Positions 34,413 to 44,288 of a stretch of DNA of 64,000 nt are shown in pieces (positions within the stretch are counted from its first letter, which is position 1; each line of letters starts with the position of its first letter). The stretch covers positions 1 to 64,000 of the forward strand of contig NZ_WOEY01000105.1 in the NCBI RefSeq assembly GCF_013177695.1, written 5' to 3'. A program made the translations under genes and the position numbers. A model generated the notes under the pieces. It was not told the DNA's origin and searched no databases. It saw only the letters and a list, made by a program, of their open reading frames with translations. This DNA is from Paraburkholderia solitsugae (lineage in GTDB: Bacteria; Pseudomonadota; Gammaproteobacteria; Burkholderiales; Burkholderiaceae).

Positions 34413-37400
34413 ATGGCGCCGACCTACGGCGCACTGCCCGACTATGCGGAGCTTCAGTGCGCGTCCAACTTTTCCTTTCTGCACGGCGCATCGCACGCCG
34501 AGGATCTCGCCGCTCGCGCCGCACAGCTCGGGTATGCCGCGCTGGCCGTCACGGACGAATGCTCGCTGGCCGGCGTCGTGCGCGCGCACGTCGAGGCGAA
34601 GAAGGCCGGGCTGCCTTTCATCGTCGGGTCGCACTTCCACCTGACCAGTGCCGACGGCTCGCCGGCCCTGTCATTCACCGCGCTGGCGATGACGCGTGAA
34701 GGCTATGGCAACCTGTCCGAGCTGATCACGCTCGGCCGCATGCGCGCACCCAAGGGCAGTTACCGGCTCGCGCCGCTGGATCTCGCGCACCCGGAGAAGC
34801 CCTTTGGACACCTGCGGGGACTGCCCGACTGCGTCGCGATCCTGTCACCGGACTACCCCGCCGATGAAGACCGACTGGATACGCAGGTCGAGTGGTTCGT
34901 CCAGACCTTCGGCGATCGCGCATGGGTCGCACTGACATTGCACGCGCGTGCAATGGACGATATTCACCGGGGCACCGTCGAACACGTCGCGGCGCGTCAC
35001 GGCGTTCCCGTTGTCGCGACCGGCGCGCCCGTCATGCACGTGCGTTCGCGCAAGCCACTGCAGGACGTGCTGACGGCGATCCGGGTCGGCAGACCGGTCG
35101 CCGAATGCGGCTATGATCTCGCGCCCAACGCTGAGCAGCACCTGCGATCGCGTCTGCGGCTCGCCAACCTGTATTCCCAGCGCACGCTCGAGGAGACGCT
35201 GCGAATCGCTCGCCTGTGCACGTTTTCGCTCGACGAGCTGCGCTATGAATATCCCGACGAGCTGGTGCCGGCCGGCCATACGCCGACGAGCTACCTGAGA
35301 CAGGAAACCTACATTGGCGCGCATCGCCGCTGGCCGGAAGGCGTCCCCCATCAGGTGCAACTGCAGATCGAACACGAACTCGCGCTGATCGGGGATCTGC
35401 GCTACGAGCCTTACTTTCTGACGGTCTACGACATTGTCAGGTTCGCGCGCAGCGAAGGCATCCTGTGCCAGGGGCGCGGCTCGGCGGCCAACTCGGCCGT
35501 GTGCTTTGCTCTTGGCGTGACCGAGGTGGATCCCGCGCGCTCGTCGATGCTGTTCGAGCGGTTCATCTCGAAAGAGCGAGGTGAGCCGCCCGACATCGAC
35601 GTCGATTTCGAGCATCAGCGCCGCGAGGAAGTCGTGCAGTACATCTACCGCAAGTACGGGCGCGATCGCGCGGCGCTGACAGCCGCCGTGACGACATACC
35701 GCCCGCGCAGCGCGCTGCGCGAATCGGGCAAGGCGCTCGGCGTGGATCCGGCGATCGTCGATCGCGTCGCGAAGGCTTACCAATGGTTCGACTCAAGCCG
35801 CGATCTGCTCAACCGCTTCGCCGAGGCCGGTCTCGACCCTGAAGCACCGCTGATCGTGCAGTGGGCGAATTTCGCGGCGCTGCTGCTGGGCTTTCCACGA
35901 CATCTGTCGCAGCACAGCGGTGGTTTCGTCATCAGCCGCGGCAAGCTGTCGAGGCTGGTGCCGATCGAGAACGCTGCGATGGCCGACCGCTCAATCATCC
36001 AGTGGGACAAGGACGATATCGAGGCACTTGGCCTGCTGAAAATCGACGTGCTCGCACTCGGCATGCTGTCAGCCATCCGTCGCGCACTCGACATCATTTC
36101 AGAAAAGCGCGGCGAGCCGTTCGAACTGCAGGACATTCCTGCCGAGGATTCAGAGACCTACAAGATGATCTGTCGCGCCGATACCGTTGGCGTATTCCAG
36201 ATCGAGTCGCGCGCGCAGATGAGCATGCTGCCCCGCCTGCAGCCGCGCCGCTTTTACGATCTGGTGATCGAGGTGGCGATCGTACGTCCGGGCCCGGTGC
36301 AGGGCGGCATGGTGCATCCCTACCTGCGCCGGCGGCAGGGACTGGAGCCCGTCACCTATCCGAGTCCGCAGATGGAGCAGGCGCTTTCGCGCACGCTCGG
36401 CGTGCCGATCTTTCAGGAGCAGGTGATGCAGGTCGCGATGCTCGCGGCAGGATTCACTGCCGGCGAGGCTGACCAGTTGCGTCGCGCGATGGCTGCGTGG
36501 CGTCGCAAGGGCGGACTCGAAGCCTACTACGACCGCATCGTGAACGGGATGCTTGAGCGCGGCTACGACCGCGAATTCGCCGAGGCCATCTTTGCGCAGA
36601 TCCAGGGCTTCGGCGAATATGGCTTTCCGGAAAGTCACGCGGCCAGCTTCGCGCTGCTGGTCTATGCGAGTGCATGGCTGAAGCACCATGAGCCGGTCGC
36701 GTTCCTCGTGGCGATGCTCAACAGTCAGCCGATGGGTTTCTATTCACCCTCGCAGCTCGTGCAGGATGCGAAGCGCCACGGCGTGAAGGTGCTGCCCGTC
36801 GATGTCACGCTCAGCAACTGGGATTCGGCTGTCGAAGGCAAATCGACTCGCGCGCCGGTACGCCTCGGCATGTCGCTCGTACGCGGGCTGAAGGAGGAAG
36901 CCGCCGCGCGCATCGAGCTCGCGCGCGCCGTGCGGCACTTTATCGATGTCTCCGATCTTGCACGACGCGCGCAGCTCGATCGCAAGGATCTGCAGGCGCT
37001 CGCGGCAGCCGACGCATTGAGCTCACTCGCCGGCGACCGGCGTGCAGCTTTGTGGCATGCGGTGGCTGCGGTACCTGACCGGGATCTGCTGCGCGGCGCG
37101 ACTGATGACGACGCGACGCCGGTCCTCGCGCCGATGACGGAAGGCCAGGCGATCGCCAGTGATTACCGGACCCTCGGTTTGACGCTCGGCCGGCACCCGC
37201 TGGAACTGCTGCGCCCTCGCCTGATCGCCCAGCGCCTGCTGCCGGCGTCGACGCTGGCCGGATTCAGGAACGGGCAGCTCGCGCGTGCCTGCGGCATCGT
37301 GACGGTCCGGCAGCGCCCCGGCACGGCGAAGGGGGTGATGTTCGTCACGCTGGAAGATGAGACCGGACAGGTCAACGTCATCATCTGGCCGTCCCTGCAG

Positions 37401-37556
37401 GAAAAGCAGCGGCGCGAAGCGCTCGGCTCGTCGCTGCTTGCCGTGTACGGTGTGTGGCAGCGGGAGGGAGAGGTGCGTCACCTCGTCGCTCACCGGCTGG
37501 TCGACGTGTCCCCGCTGCTCGGCTCGCTCGTCACGTCGACGAGAAACTTCCATTAG
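34413..37556 (+). CDS. dnaE2: Error-prone DNA polymerase DnaE2
   Basis: 1047 aa, C-family polymerase for translesion synthesis. It starts with the PHP domain (YAELQCASNFSFLHGASHAE), then the catalytic palm (CQGRGSAANSAVCFALGVTE; PPDIDVDFEHQRREEVVQY with its Asp pair), thumb and fingers, and a C-terminal OB-fold (VMFVTLEDETGQVNVIIWPS). The length is typical for DnaE2 (shorter than replicative DnaE1). It is the last gene of the SOS cassette, with the SRAP gene 46 bp downstream. Confidence 0.96.
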   Translation: MAPTYGALPDYAELQCASNFSFLHGASHAEDLAARAAQLGYAALAVTDECSLAGVVRAHVEAKKAGLPFIVGSHFHLTSADGSPALSFTALAMTREGYGNLSELITLGRMRAPKGSYRLAPLDLAHPEKPFGHLRGLPDCVAILSPDYPADEDRLDTQVEWFVQTFGDRAWVALTLHARAMDDIHRGTVEHVAARHGVPVVATGAPVMHVRSRKPLQDVLTAIRVGRPVAECGYDLAPNAEQHLRSRLRLANLYSQRTLEETLRIARLCTFSLDELRYEYPDELVPAGHTPTSYLRQETYIGAHRRWPEGVPHQVQLQIEHELALIGDLRYEPYFLTVYDIVRFARSEGILCQGRGSAANSAVCFALGVTEVDPARSSMLFERFISKERGEPPDIDVDFEHQRREEVVQYIYRKYGRDRAALTAAVTTYRPRSALRESGKALGVDPAIVDRVAKAYQWFDSSRDLLNRFAEAGLDPEAPLIVQWANFAALLLGFPRHLSQHSGGFVISRGKLSRLVPIENAAMADRSIIQWDKDDIEALGLLKIDVLALGMLSAIRRALDIISEKRGEPFELQDIPAEDSETYKMICRADTVGVFQIESRAQMSMLPRLQPRRFYDLVIEVAIVRPGPVQGGMVHPYLRRRQGLEPVTYPSPQMEQALSRTLGVPIFQEQVMQVAMLAAGFTAGEADQLRRAMAAWRRKGGLEAYYDRIVNGMLERGYDREFAEAIFAQIQGFGEYGFPESHAASFALLVYASAWLKHHEPVAFLVAMLNSQPMGFYSPSQLVQDAKRHGVKVLPVDVTLSNWDSAVEGKSTRAPVRLGMSLVRGLKEEAAARIELARAVRHFIDVSDLARRAQLDRKDLQALAAADALSSLAGDRRAALWHAVAAVPDRDLLRGATDDDATPVLAPMTEGQAIASDYRTLGLTLGRHPLELLRPRLIAQRLLPASTLAGFRNGQLARACGIVTVRQRPGTAKGVMFVTLEDETGQVNVIIWPSLQEKQRREALGSSLLAVYGVWQREGEVRHLVAHRLVDVSPLLGSLVTSTRNFH

Positions 37557-37602
37557 GAACCGGCGTACCATGTTGGCGCACCGTCCTTCAAGGAGAGCGA
37601 CC

Positions 37603-38562
37603 ATGTGCTATTCAGCCCAGATCGTGGCGAACTACCGCAAGTACGTCAGGATGTTTGGCGCACATATGAGCATTCGCGAGTTCGCGCAGCTTTACTGGGA
37701 ACGCGCCGAGGGCAGCAACGTCAAGATTCCGAAGGCGATGGACGCGGCGTTCTCGGCTCCGCAAACGGACGAGGAACGTCGGATCAGGGAGGCGATCGAC
37801 CGGTTCAACGGCGAGCAGGCAACCAGGCTGGAGCAGGAACTGTTCAAGCAGCGCGCGCGGCTCGCCGACGCGGAACGCACACTTCAGGGCAAAACGACGA
37901 AGGCGGCCACCGAAAGCAAACGGATCGCAACCAACAAAATCGAGTCGGCGCTGCGCGGGCTCGACGATCTCCGGCGCACCGAACTGAAAGACCGCGATTC
38001 GCGAATTTTCCCCGGCAACTATGCTCCGGTGATGGTCATGGAAGACGGCAAGCGCGTCATCAAGCCGATGCGATATCACTGTCGCCCGGCTGGCAAGCCT
38101 GCGTTCTACGACAAGAAATATCCCGGACTCTACAATGCCAGGCTGGACAACCTCGAAGGCTTCTGGAAGGGACTTTTTGGGTATTCGCACGGACTTATCG
38201 TCGCGAATGCGTTCTATGAAAACGTGAAACGACATCGCCTGGAAGGGCGCGAGCTCGCCGAAGGCGAACTGGAGGAAAACGTGGTCCTGGAGTTCAAGCC
38301 GCGGCCCGCTCAGGACATGCTCGTCGCCTGCCTGTGGTCACACTGGCAAAGCCCCGGCCAGCCTGATCTGCTCTCGTTCGCGGCCATCACTGATGAGCCG
38401 CCGCCTGAAGTTGCCGCCGCCGGCCACGATCGCTGCATCATCCCGATCAAGCCGGAGCATATCGACGCGTGGCTCAATCCCGATCCACGCAATCTTGCGG
38501 CACAGTACGCGATTCTCGACGATCGCTATCGCCCTTACTACGAACATCGAATGGCGGCCTGA
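37603..38562 (+). CDS. SRAP-domain (HMCES/YedK-type) abasic-site protein
   Basis: 319 aa. The initiator Met is followed by Cys2 (MCYSAQIVANYRKYVRMFGA), the catalytic residue that forms a thiazolidine crosslink with abasic sites in single-stranded DNA. Core motifs follow: YHCRPAGKP, YNARLDNLEG and the C-terminal RCIIPIKPEHIDAWLNP. A charged helical insertion of about 100 residues (about 60-150) makes it longer than the roughly 220-aa YedK. AAGGAGAG before the ATG fixes the start so that Cys2 is exposed. It lies behind dnaE2 on the same strand, so co-induction by DNA damage is likely (inference). Confidence 0.93.
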   Translation: MCYSAQIVANYRKYVRMFGAHMSIREFAQLYWERAEGSNVKIPKAMDAAFSAPQTDEERRIREAIDRFNGEQATRLEQELFKQRARLADAERTLQGKTTKAATESKRIATNKIESALRGLDDLRRTELKDRDSRIFPGNYAPVMVMEDGKRVIKPMRYHCRPAGKPAFYDKKYPGLYNARLDNLEGFWKGLFGYSHGLIVANAFYENVKRHRLEGRELAEGELEENVVLEFKPRPAQDMLVACLWSHWQSPGQPDLLSFAAITDEPPPEVAAAGHDRCIIPIKPEHIDAWLNPDPRNLAAQYAILDDRYRPYYEHRMAA

Positions 38563-39259
38563 GCAGCACAAGTCGAGAACGACAATGGGCCGAGCCTCGG
38601 TGCACATAAGTAGGTCGGACCGTCGCCCTAACGAAAGTCCCGGTGCGGCCATGAACCGTCGTTCGCTTGTGCCGGCAATCGGACATTTAGGAGACCGCTT
38701 CGCCTGGACAACGGACCTTCGCCACCGGAGCTGAGCACTGTGCTTGCGGGTGCCCTTGGTGAAAAATCACAATGTGCGCAACCGCTCCCGCTGCAGATCG
38801 AGGTGCGGCCGCTGTCACGCCGATGACGATGAGCCGCGACGGGTCTTTATTGGGTCTAATGCGTTCTCAGTCTTCAGTAAGCCACGACTGTTCGTGTCAG
38901 GTGCCACAGAAAGTGAAAACTGTGTCAGGCAAGTGAAAAACTGCTGGCACAGATAGTGAAAACATCCGATTGCGTTTACTGGAAAAACGCATGGCATGAC
39001 GTTTCCCTTCATGGGAGTTGGACAGTATCGTGGCTGAGATGACAGAAAACTACGATCGCACGGCGTCGAAGTTGATCGGGAGATTATCGGACCCTTCCGG
39101 CCCTTTTTTCCTTTAGCTCGTTTCTGCGAATGATGCCCCCAACGCGCTCCAGGGCAGCCGTTTTGGCACACTTCCATTAGCATGTCCTAGCGATGTTCCG
39201 GTCCACCTGTCTGCTTCGCAGCTTACGCCCCCCAGGAGATAACGTGGCTTCACCAATCG
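38563..39259. other. Intergenic region with repeat debris
   Basis: No gene is supported. It holds copy A of the 74-bp GTGAAAA-rich repeat (38895-38968) and other low-complexity intergenic sequence. The promoter of the patatin gene should lie near 39200. Confidence 0.5.
38895..38968 (+). repeat. 74-bp GTGAAAA-rich direct repeat, copy A
   Basis: Matches 41099-41172 at 62 of 74 positions, in direct orientation. Inside it AGTGAAAA recurs three times, next to TGTG/CACAG blocks. Multiple short repeats of this kind are found at the termini of IS21-family and related insertion sequences, where the transposase binds, so this may be an IS end left behind. Confidence 0.7.
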
Positions 39260-40750
39260 ATGACAGGCGGCCTCATGGATAGGCCCATCCGACGGGGTTT
39301 AGTTATCGCCGGCGGCGGTGCGAAGGGCGCATACAGCTTCGGCGCCCTTAAAGCCCTCCACGAGTCCGACATTAAATTCGAAGCGGTGTCCGCGACCTCA
39401 GCGGGAGCACTGAATGCTGCGATCTGGGCGACAGGGCAGATTGAAGCCGGGGAGATATTGTGGCGCCGGGTATCACCCCACAACACGTATCAGTTTCACG
39501 GTCCTCTTCGGCTCCTTCCTCGCACGCTTGCGCAGCTTTTTCTCCAGGCCGTGATTTTATTTAACCTTGGGGCTCATCGCATCTTATTGGGGCGATTCCG
39601 AACGGAGTACCAGCAACTCGCCGAATATGCCGCAATATTTCTGGCGTGGGCCGTAGCGACGTCGGTCTTTGTACTAAATGGTGGTCTTATTGTATGGGAC
39701 GACAGACTTGTTCGGATGCCGATGAGTTACGGAATACTGGCGCTCGCGGCTGTCTTTTTTTTAATCGGTTATGTGACGAAGGAATACTATTTTTTTGCAG
39801 AAAAGTTAGCGTACGGTGTGGTGCTTTCAGTCCTACTGTTACGTCTCATCGTCGTATCGGTCAGTGTCTTTCGCGCCATCGACAATGGCTACGTCCGCGG
39901 CGCCGCCTACGTGGTCTTCTCGGTCCTAGTGATCGCCTTAGGTGTAGTGCTATCCGCCTTCTTGAAATTGGTGCTCCGCATTTTGACTCGTATCACCACC
40001 TTTTCCAGCGCTCCGCTGCGGAGCACGATCGGCGAGTTCCTGCGCGATAGCACATTGACGATGCCGTGCTTCGCTGCGGTAGCTTGGAACAAGCTTGTGT
40101 ACGACCCGGACAGACCGGTATGGAGGTACCACCCAAAGGGAAATACCATAGCGGGATGGTGGGCGCCAGAAGCGCAGCCGATCTGGGTTCCAGAATACAT
40201 ACGCGTTGACGAGGTGCCACCTGAAGCGCGTATAGATGTTTTGATGGCCTCAGCGGCGATTCCCTTCGGGGTCGTTAAGGCGATCGTTGTCAATGGAAAA
40301 GAGTATGTGGACGGCGGGCTGGCCGATAATGAGCCCATCACACCGTTGCTGCAGTTTGGCCTGGACGAGATTTGGCTCCTATCGCTCGATCCGAATGGGA
40401 AGTCAGACGACGAGCGTCGCGACGAATGCCTCGATCTGCTGCGCAGACCCCGGTTGCTCGGGTTTGATTACTCAAGGGAAGATTACGCTTTGCTCCGGAC
40501 AGGCCAAACCCCATACCACCTCAATATCCAAAGTTCCCCGCCTCGGGTGATCCCCTATGACGAGATTTCGGCGTGGCCGAAGATAACCCGCCTAGCACCG
40601 TCCACAGCACTGGGCGGCGTATTCGCTTCCTTGCATTTCTCGCCGAAATATGCCGCGACGCTGATAGAAATGGGGTACCGCGATACTCTCATTGCTGTTG
40701 CGTCCCGGCGTGCAGGACCGATTGACGCGCGGAGCCCACTTATGCCCTGA
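39260..40750 (+). CDS. Patatin-like phospholipase with inserted membrane helices
   Basis: 496 aa (or 491 from the ATG at 39275). The oxyanion motif GGGAKGAYSFG is at about 18-28, the nucleophile Ser47 sits in ATSAG (the usual first Gly of G-x-S-x-G is Ala), and the catalytic Asp351 lies in VDGGLADNEP. Between Ser and Asp, residues about 84-235 form four to five transmembrane helices, an insertion that splits the lipase domain and would hold it on the membrane. The composition is AT-richer than the neighbours. It is flanked by direct copies of a 74-bp repeat, so it looks imported. A membrane-damaging effector role is possible, but no sensor gene is adjacent. Confidence 0.85.
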   Translation: MTGGLMDRPIRRGLVIAGGGAKGAYSFGALKALHESDIKFEAVSATSAGALNAAIWATGQIEAGEILWRRVSPHNTYQFHGPLRLLPRTLAQLFLQAVILFNLGAHRILLGRFRTEYQQLAEYAAIFLAWAVATSVFVLNGGLIVWDDRLVRMPMSYGILALAAVFFLIGYVTKEYYFFAEKLAYGVVLSVLLLRLIVVSVSVFRAIDNGYVRGAAYVVFSVLVIALGVVLSAFLKLVLRILTRITTFSSAPLRSTIGEFLRDSTLTMPCFAAVAWNKLVYDPDRPVWRYHPKGNTIAGWWAPEAQPIWVPEYIRVDEVPPEARIDVLMASAAIPFGVVKAIVVNGKEYVDGGLADNEPITPLLQFGLDEIWLLSLDPNGKSDDERRDECLDLLRRPRLLGFDYSREDYALLRTGQTPYHLNIQSSPPRVIPYDEISAWPKITRLAPSTALGGVFASLHFSPKYAATLIEMGYRDTLIAVASRRAGPIDARSPLMP

Positions 40751-41509
40751 TAGCGCCCCTTCCGGCTAGGGGCGCATCGCGTCCGTGGCGATCACCTCGG
40801 CACTCTCAGTTTCCGTTCCACGCCCCACAACCGAAACGCGGATATCCGGATTGCGAGCGTCATGGGCCCCGTTTGGCTACCTTCGCGTTCTTCGGACCCG
40901 ATAGATGCCCGCAAACCCTTGCTGTAAGCGGCTCTACGACGGTCGCCGGGAACTTTCACGTTTTGTGTCGCGACTGCCGTTTTTATTCACGATATGTGTC
41001 GAAACTCCGGCAGATACAGGACTGAATTACTGAAGAAGTTCCACAAAATCAAGGACTCGACTTCTCACGTTTTGTGGCACTGGACACCTCGCGCTCGTTG
41101 TCGCGTGCCACGGAGAGTGAAAACTGTGCCAGGTAAGTGAAAAACTACTGCGACAGTTAGTGCAAAAATCCGGGCGGCCGACATTTCCTGTGAGGACTCG
41201 GCCGTCCGACACTGTCGTTGATAGACCCGACTCGGTCGTTCGGCTCGTATCTTTCCGATGACGGCTAGCGGGGTATTTCGCTCTCAAAGTCGTCGGCGCT
41301 CAACCAACCTTGAGTTTCGCCAATTCTTGGCATCGTCCCTGTGGCTACCGATCTCATTAAATTCGGCACTGACGGTTAAGCGAACTCTGAACTATCCGCC
41401 GTTTATTTCGTTTAACCTCCAACTTTCCGCCCGCGACGACGTTTCCAACGTCAGAAGTAGTAGGCGTTGGCGCGGTCGTCACAAGCCACGACAACTTGTG
41501 ATAGCGTCC
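40751..41509. other. Intergenic region with IS-end-like repeat arrays
   Basis: No gene is supported. GCGCCCCT / AGGGGCGC (40753-40775) forms a hairpin just after the patatin stop, without a T-run. The stretch 40955-41172 carries short repeats in both orientations (TTTCACGTTTTGTGTCGC, ATTCACGATATGTGTCG, CTCACGTTTTGTGGCAC, then the AGTGAAAA series). Confidence 0.5.
41099..41172 (+). repeat. 74-bp GTGAAAA-rich direct repeat, copy B
   Basis: Second copy of 38895-38968, same orientation, on the other side of the patatin gene. Just upstream (40955-41090) lie three more short elements of the same kind in the opposite orientation, so this spot may be two former IS ends abutting. Confidence 0.7.
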
Positions 41510-42115
41510 TCACGGAACGCAGAGATCTGCGCTCCCACAAGACTGACTTTGAATTAGATCGCACACACCGCCACCTTGCTGGCAATGTCCGGCCGTGTGT
41601 TGTTGTGGCGTCTGCCCCCCCTTCGTGATTGGAGGCTTGGGCTGAGGACAGGTGCTGCCGCTTAGGCCAGCCTGAAGCATGTTTGCGACCACTTTGTTTT
41701 TGCTTGCGGTGCCATCTGGTTGTTCAAATGTCACAACCACGTCGCCACGCTTGAGATCGCCAATGTCACTTTTCTGATCCTCATCAATAACCTGAAAGGT
41801 GTAGGTCGAGTCATGTACCGCGAACCGACCGAAGTTCGCGCGGACCGCTACGAAGGACGCTGGATTCCCTGCCGGATTGCTGGGTGTTATTCCGGAGATC
41901 CCCCTCCGAGAGGCGCTACATTGATCCCAGAACCACATTTGCGCGGTGAATGACCCCTTATGCGGTGGCACGTCGGGATTCCAGTCCCTAATCCATACAC
42001 GGACTTCGTCGGTCGTATTTGACCAGACGTGAATGTCAGCCGAATGCGTTTCTGCTTGACCTGAAAACGGTAGGTTCGCGAGTAGTGCAACTGCACAGAA
42101 CATGATGATGCGCAC
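41510..42115 (-). CDS. Secreted hypothetical protein, 201 aa
   Basis: A signal peptide (MRIIMFCAVALLANLPFSGQ then A) precedes a beta-rich domain of about 120 residues (HVWSNTTDEVRVWIRDWNPD) and a Pro/Gln/Cys-rich tail with six cysteines in the last 50 residues. I do not recognise the family. The composition is low in GC compared with the conserved genes around it. Confidence 0.65.
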   Translation of the reverse strand: MRIIMFCAVALLANLPFSGQAETHSADIHVWSNTTDEVRVWIRDWNPDVPPHKGSFTAQMWFWDQCSASRRGISGITPSNPAGNPASFVAVRANFGRFAVHDSTYTFQVIDEDQKSDIGDLKRGDVVVTFEQPDGTASKNKVVANMLQAGLSGSTCPQPKPPITKGGQTPQQHTAGHCQQGGGVCDLIQSQSCGSADLCVP

Positions 42116-42408
42116 GGTTTCTCCTCAAATTCAAAGCGCCGGTCTTTCTCAACTCTCGTCGCCTTTTAGATTTACTACTTAGAGAAGCATAGGTAAGCGA
42201 AGGAAATTAATCCGCCATTTTTACCAGTGAAAGGGCGGATCTCCGCTAAAGCGCGAGCCCTTGAAGCCGTCACCTGATAACGAAGTGTCATCCGAGATTC
42301 GTTTCGCCCCCTATGGGCGAGCGTGGTCTTGTAGCCGGAAATCTATGAAAAGTCCGTCGTAAAGGGTGGATCGAATGGCTGCGTGGGCGGATGACTTTTC
42401 TTTGACCG

Positions 42409-42564
42409 GCAGTACACTGCGAAAAACTCGGTGCTGCGAACGAGACCCCAAAACAATTGATGCTCGCCTTCGAGCTTGGCAAGCGCCGAATTCTGCAGGC
42501 GATAGAGCAGAAAGCGTTGCCAAGCACTGGCGAACGGATAACGCTTTCGGCAGATGATCTCTAA
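42409..42564 (+). pseudogene. Truncated second copy of the DUF1488-like gene
   Basis: The last 47 codons (EKLGAANETPKQLMLAFELG … ERITLSADDL) are nearly identical in protein sequence to the intact gene at 254-520, but upstream the frame meets a stop at 42406-42408 and there is no start codon. The 5' half has been lost, so this is a pseudogene. Its 3' flank to about 42657 is also homologous to the other copy. Confidence 0.8.
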
Positions 42565-42850
42565 CGTAGGGCTGGCGCGCCGCTGATAGCGGTATCGCCG
42601 CACGGGCTGCGCCACGCGGCTATGCCTCGGCGCCCATCGAGTTCGAGCCAGTCTTTGCGCAACCGATGCTTGTCGCGACCGGCAGTACACGACCCTTCTC
42701 GGACTGCCACATTCCCCGATCGAACGGCCGCTTTTAGACTCGTATGGGGCGTTCACCGGCATGTCCTGACGGTCAGATCGCTTGACCAGGATGACGTTCG
42801 TAAAGCAAGTTTCGCCGTGTTTGCAACAAGGCGGCCCGGGGGCGGCCGGT
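42565..42850. other. Non-coding flank of the truncated gene
   Basis: To about 42657 it is homologous to 162-253. Beyond that I see nothing that I can identify before the end of the transporter gene. Confidence 0.4.
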
Positions 42851-44206
42851 TTAATGTAACGCGCCTGCTGTCTCACCCGTTCCCGCGCGGCCACGCATCG
42901 AAAGATGAATCGCGAATACGCCCGCCAGCGCGACACATGCGGGCACGGCCGCGGCCACGAAAAGCGACGCTGACGACCACTGCAGATGCATCAGCGCGCC
43001 GCCGAGCACCGGACCGACAACCGATCCGATTCGCCCGATCCCCAGACTCCAGCCGATGCCGGTCGATCGCAAAGCCGTCGGGTAGTAGGTGGCGGCGAGC
43101 GCATTGAGTGCGGGCTGCCCGCCGATGATCGAAAAGCCCGTCAGGAAGATCGACAGGAACAACGCACCGACGGAGACGAGCACGGTCGGATTTCCGATCG
43201 CGGCAATCGTCACGATCGCAAGCATGAAGGTCGTGATAAGGACACGCGTGAAGCCGATGCGGTCGATGATACGGCCAAGCGCGAGCGTGCCGATCACGCC
43301 GCCCCCCCAAAGGGCCGTACCCGCGTAGACCGCAATCGAAGTCGTATAGCCCGCTTCGCGCACCACCGTCGGCAGCCAGTTGGACAGAAAATACATGTCG
43401 AGCAGATTGGCAAAATTGACGATCCACAGCAGTAACGTCACACGCGTTCTCCCGTCCTTGAACAATTCTACGAACGGCACGCCGCGCGGTTTCTCTTCAG
43501 CGACCTCGAACACGTGACCTGCGGGAATGGCTACGGCCGGTGCAATCCGCGCGAGGCTTCGGCGAATACGCTCAGCGTCGCTCTTGCGGAAAATCAGGAA
43601 CTGGATCGACTCCGGCAGCGCCAGCCACATCAGCATGCCCAGCACGAACGGGATCGCACCGCCGACGAAAAACACCGCGCGCCAGCCGAAATGCGGGATC
43701 AACGACGCCGTGATGAGCCCCCCTATGACACCGCCGATCGTGAAGCCACAGGACACGATCATCATCAGCGTCACGCGGATCCGGCGCGGACTGTATTCTC
43801 CAGCCAGTGCCATCGCGTTCGGCATGATGCAGCCAAGCCCCAGCCCTGCGGCAAAGCGCCAGCCGACCAGTTCCCCGATCGAATGCGAAAATCCCGTCGC
43901 GAACATGCAGATCGAGAAGAAGAATGTGGCCGCAATCAGCACAGGACGGCGCCCGACCCGATCCGCAAGCGTGCTGAAGGCGAGGGAGCCAACCAGCATG
44001 CCAAACAGCCCGGCGCCAAACACGGGCGACAACGTCTCCTTGGCAATTCCCCACTCGCGGATCACAACGGGCGCGACGTAACCCATCGCCTGGACGTCGA
44101 ATCCGTCCATGACAAGGCATAACGCACAAAGCGTCACGATCATTAACTGATAGATGCCGAAGCGACCGTCGTCGATCAACTCGCTGACGTTAAGTTTGTT
44201 GCTCAT
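42851..44206 (-). CDS. Aromatic-acid:H+ symporter of the MFS (AAHS family)
   Basis: A 451-aa, 12-helix major-facilitator transporter. The first helix holds LVMDGFDVQAMGYVAPVV, the D-G-(F/Y)-D motif that defines the AAHS (PcaK/BenK-like) family, and the loop after helix 2 has LADRVGRRPVL. It imports aromatic carboxylates. It lies 82 bp downstream of the P450 gene on the same strand, so it probably delivers that enzyme's substrate. Confidence 0.92.
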   Translation of the reverse strand: MSNKLNVSELIDDGRFGIYQLMIVTLCALCLVMDGFDVQAMGYVAPVVIREWGIAKETLSPVFGAGLFGMLVGSLAFSTLADRVGRRPVLIAATFFFSICMFATGFSHSIGELVGWRFAAGLGLGCIMPNAMALAGEYSPRRIRVTLMMIVSCGFTIGGVIGGLITASLIPHFGWRAVFFVGGAIPFVLGMLMWLALPESIQFLIFRKSDAERIRRSLARIAPAVAIPAGHVFEVAEEKPRGVPFVELFKDGRTRVTLLLWIVNFANLLDMYFLSNWLPTVVREAGYTTSIAVYAGTALWGGGVIGTLALGRIIDRIGFTRVLITTFMLAIVTIAAIGNPTVLVSVGALFLSIFLTGFSIIGGQPALNALAATYYPTALRSTGIGWSLGIGRIGSVVGPVLGGALMHLQWSSASLFVAAAVPACVALAGVFAIHLSMRGRAGTGETAGALH

Positions 44207-44288
44207 GGATGTCTCCTGGTGAGCCGGCCGCTCTTGTTCACGACCTGTTCGTTCGGGCGGCTCGGCAGTAAAAGCAAAAGGAATGTTT

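Noticed and set aside
34845-35783. 312-codon frame opposite dnaE2
   Set aside because: Antisense to the conserved DnaE2 PHP/palm region.
40753-40775. Hairpin after the patatin gene as a rho-independent terminator
   Set aside because: The stem is strong, but no T-run follows; I mention it only as a possible hairpin.
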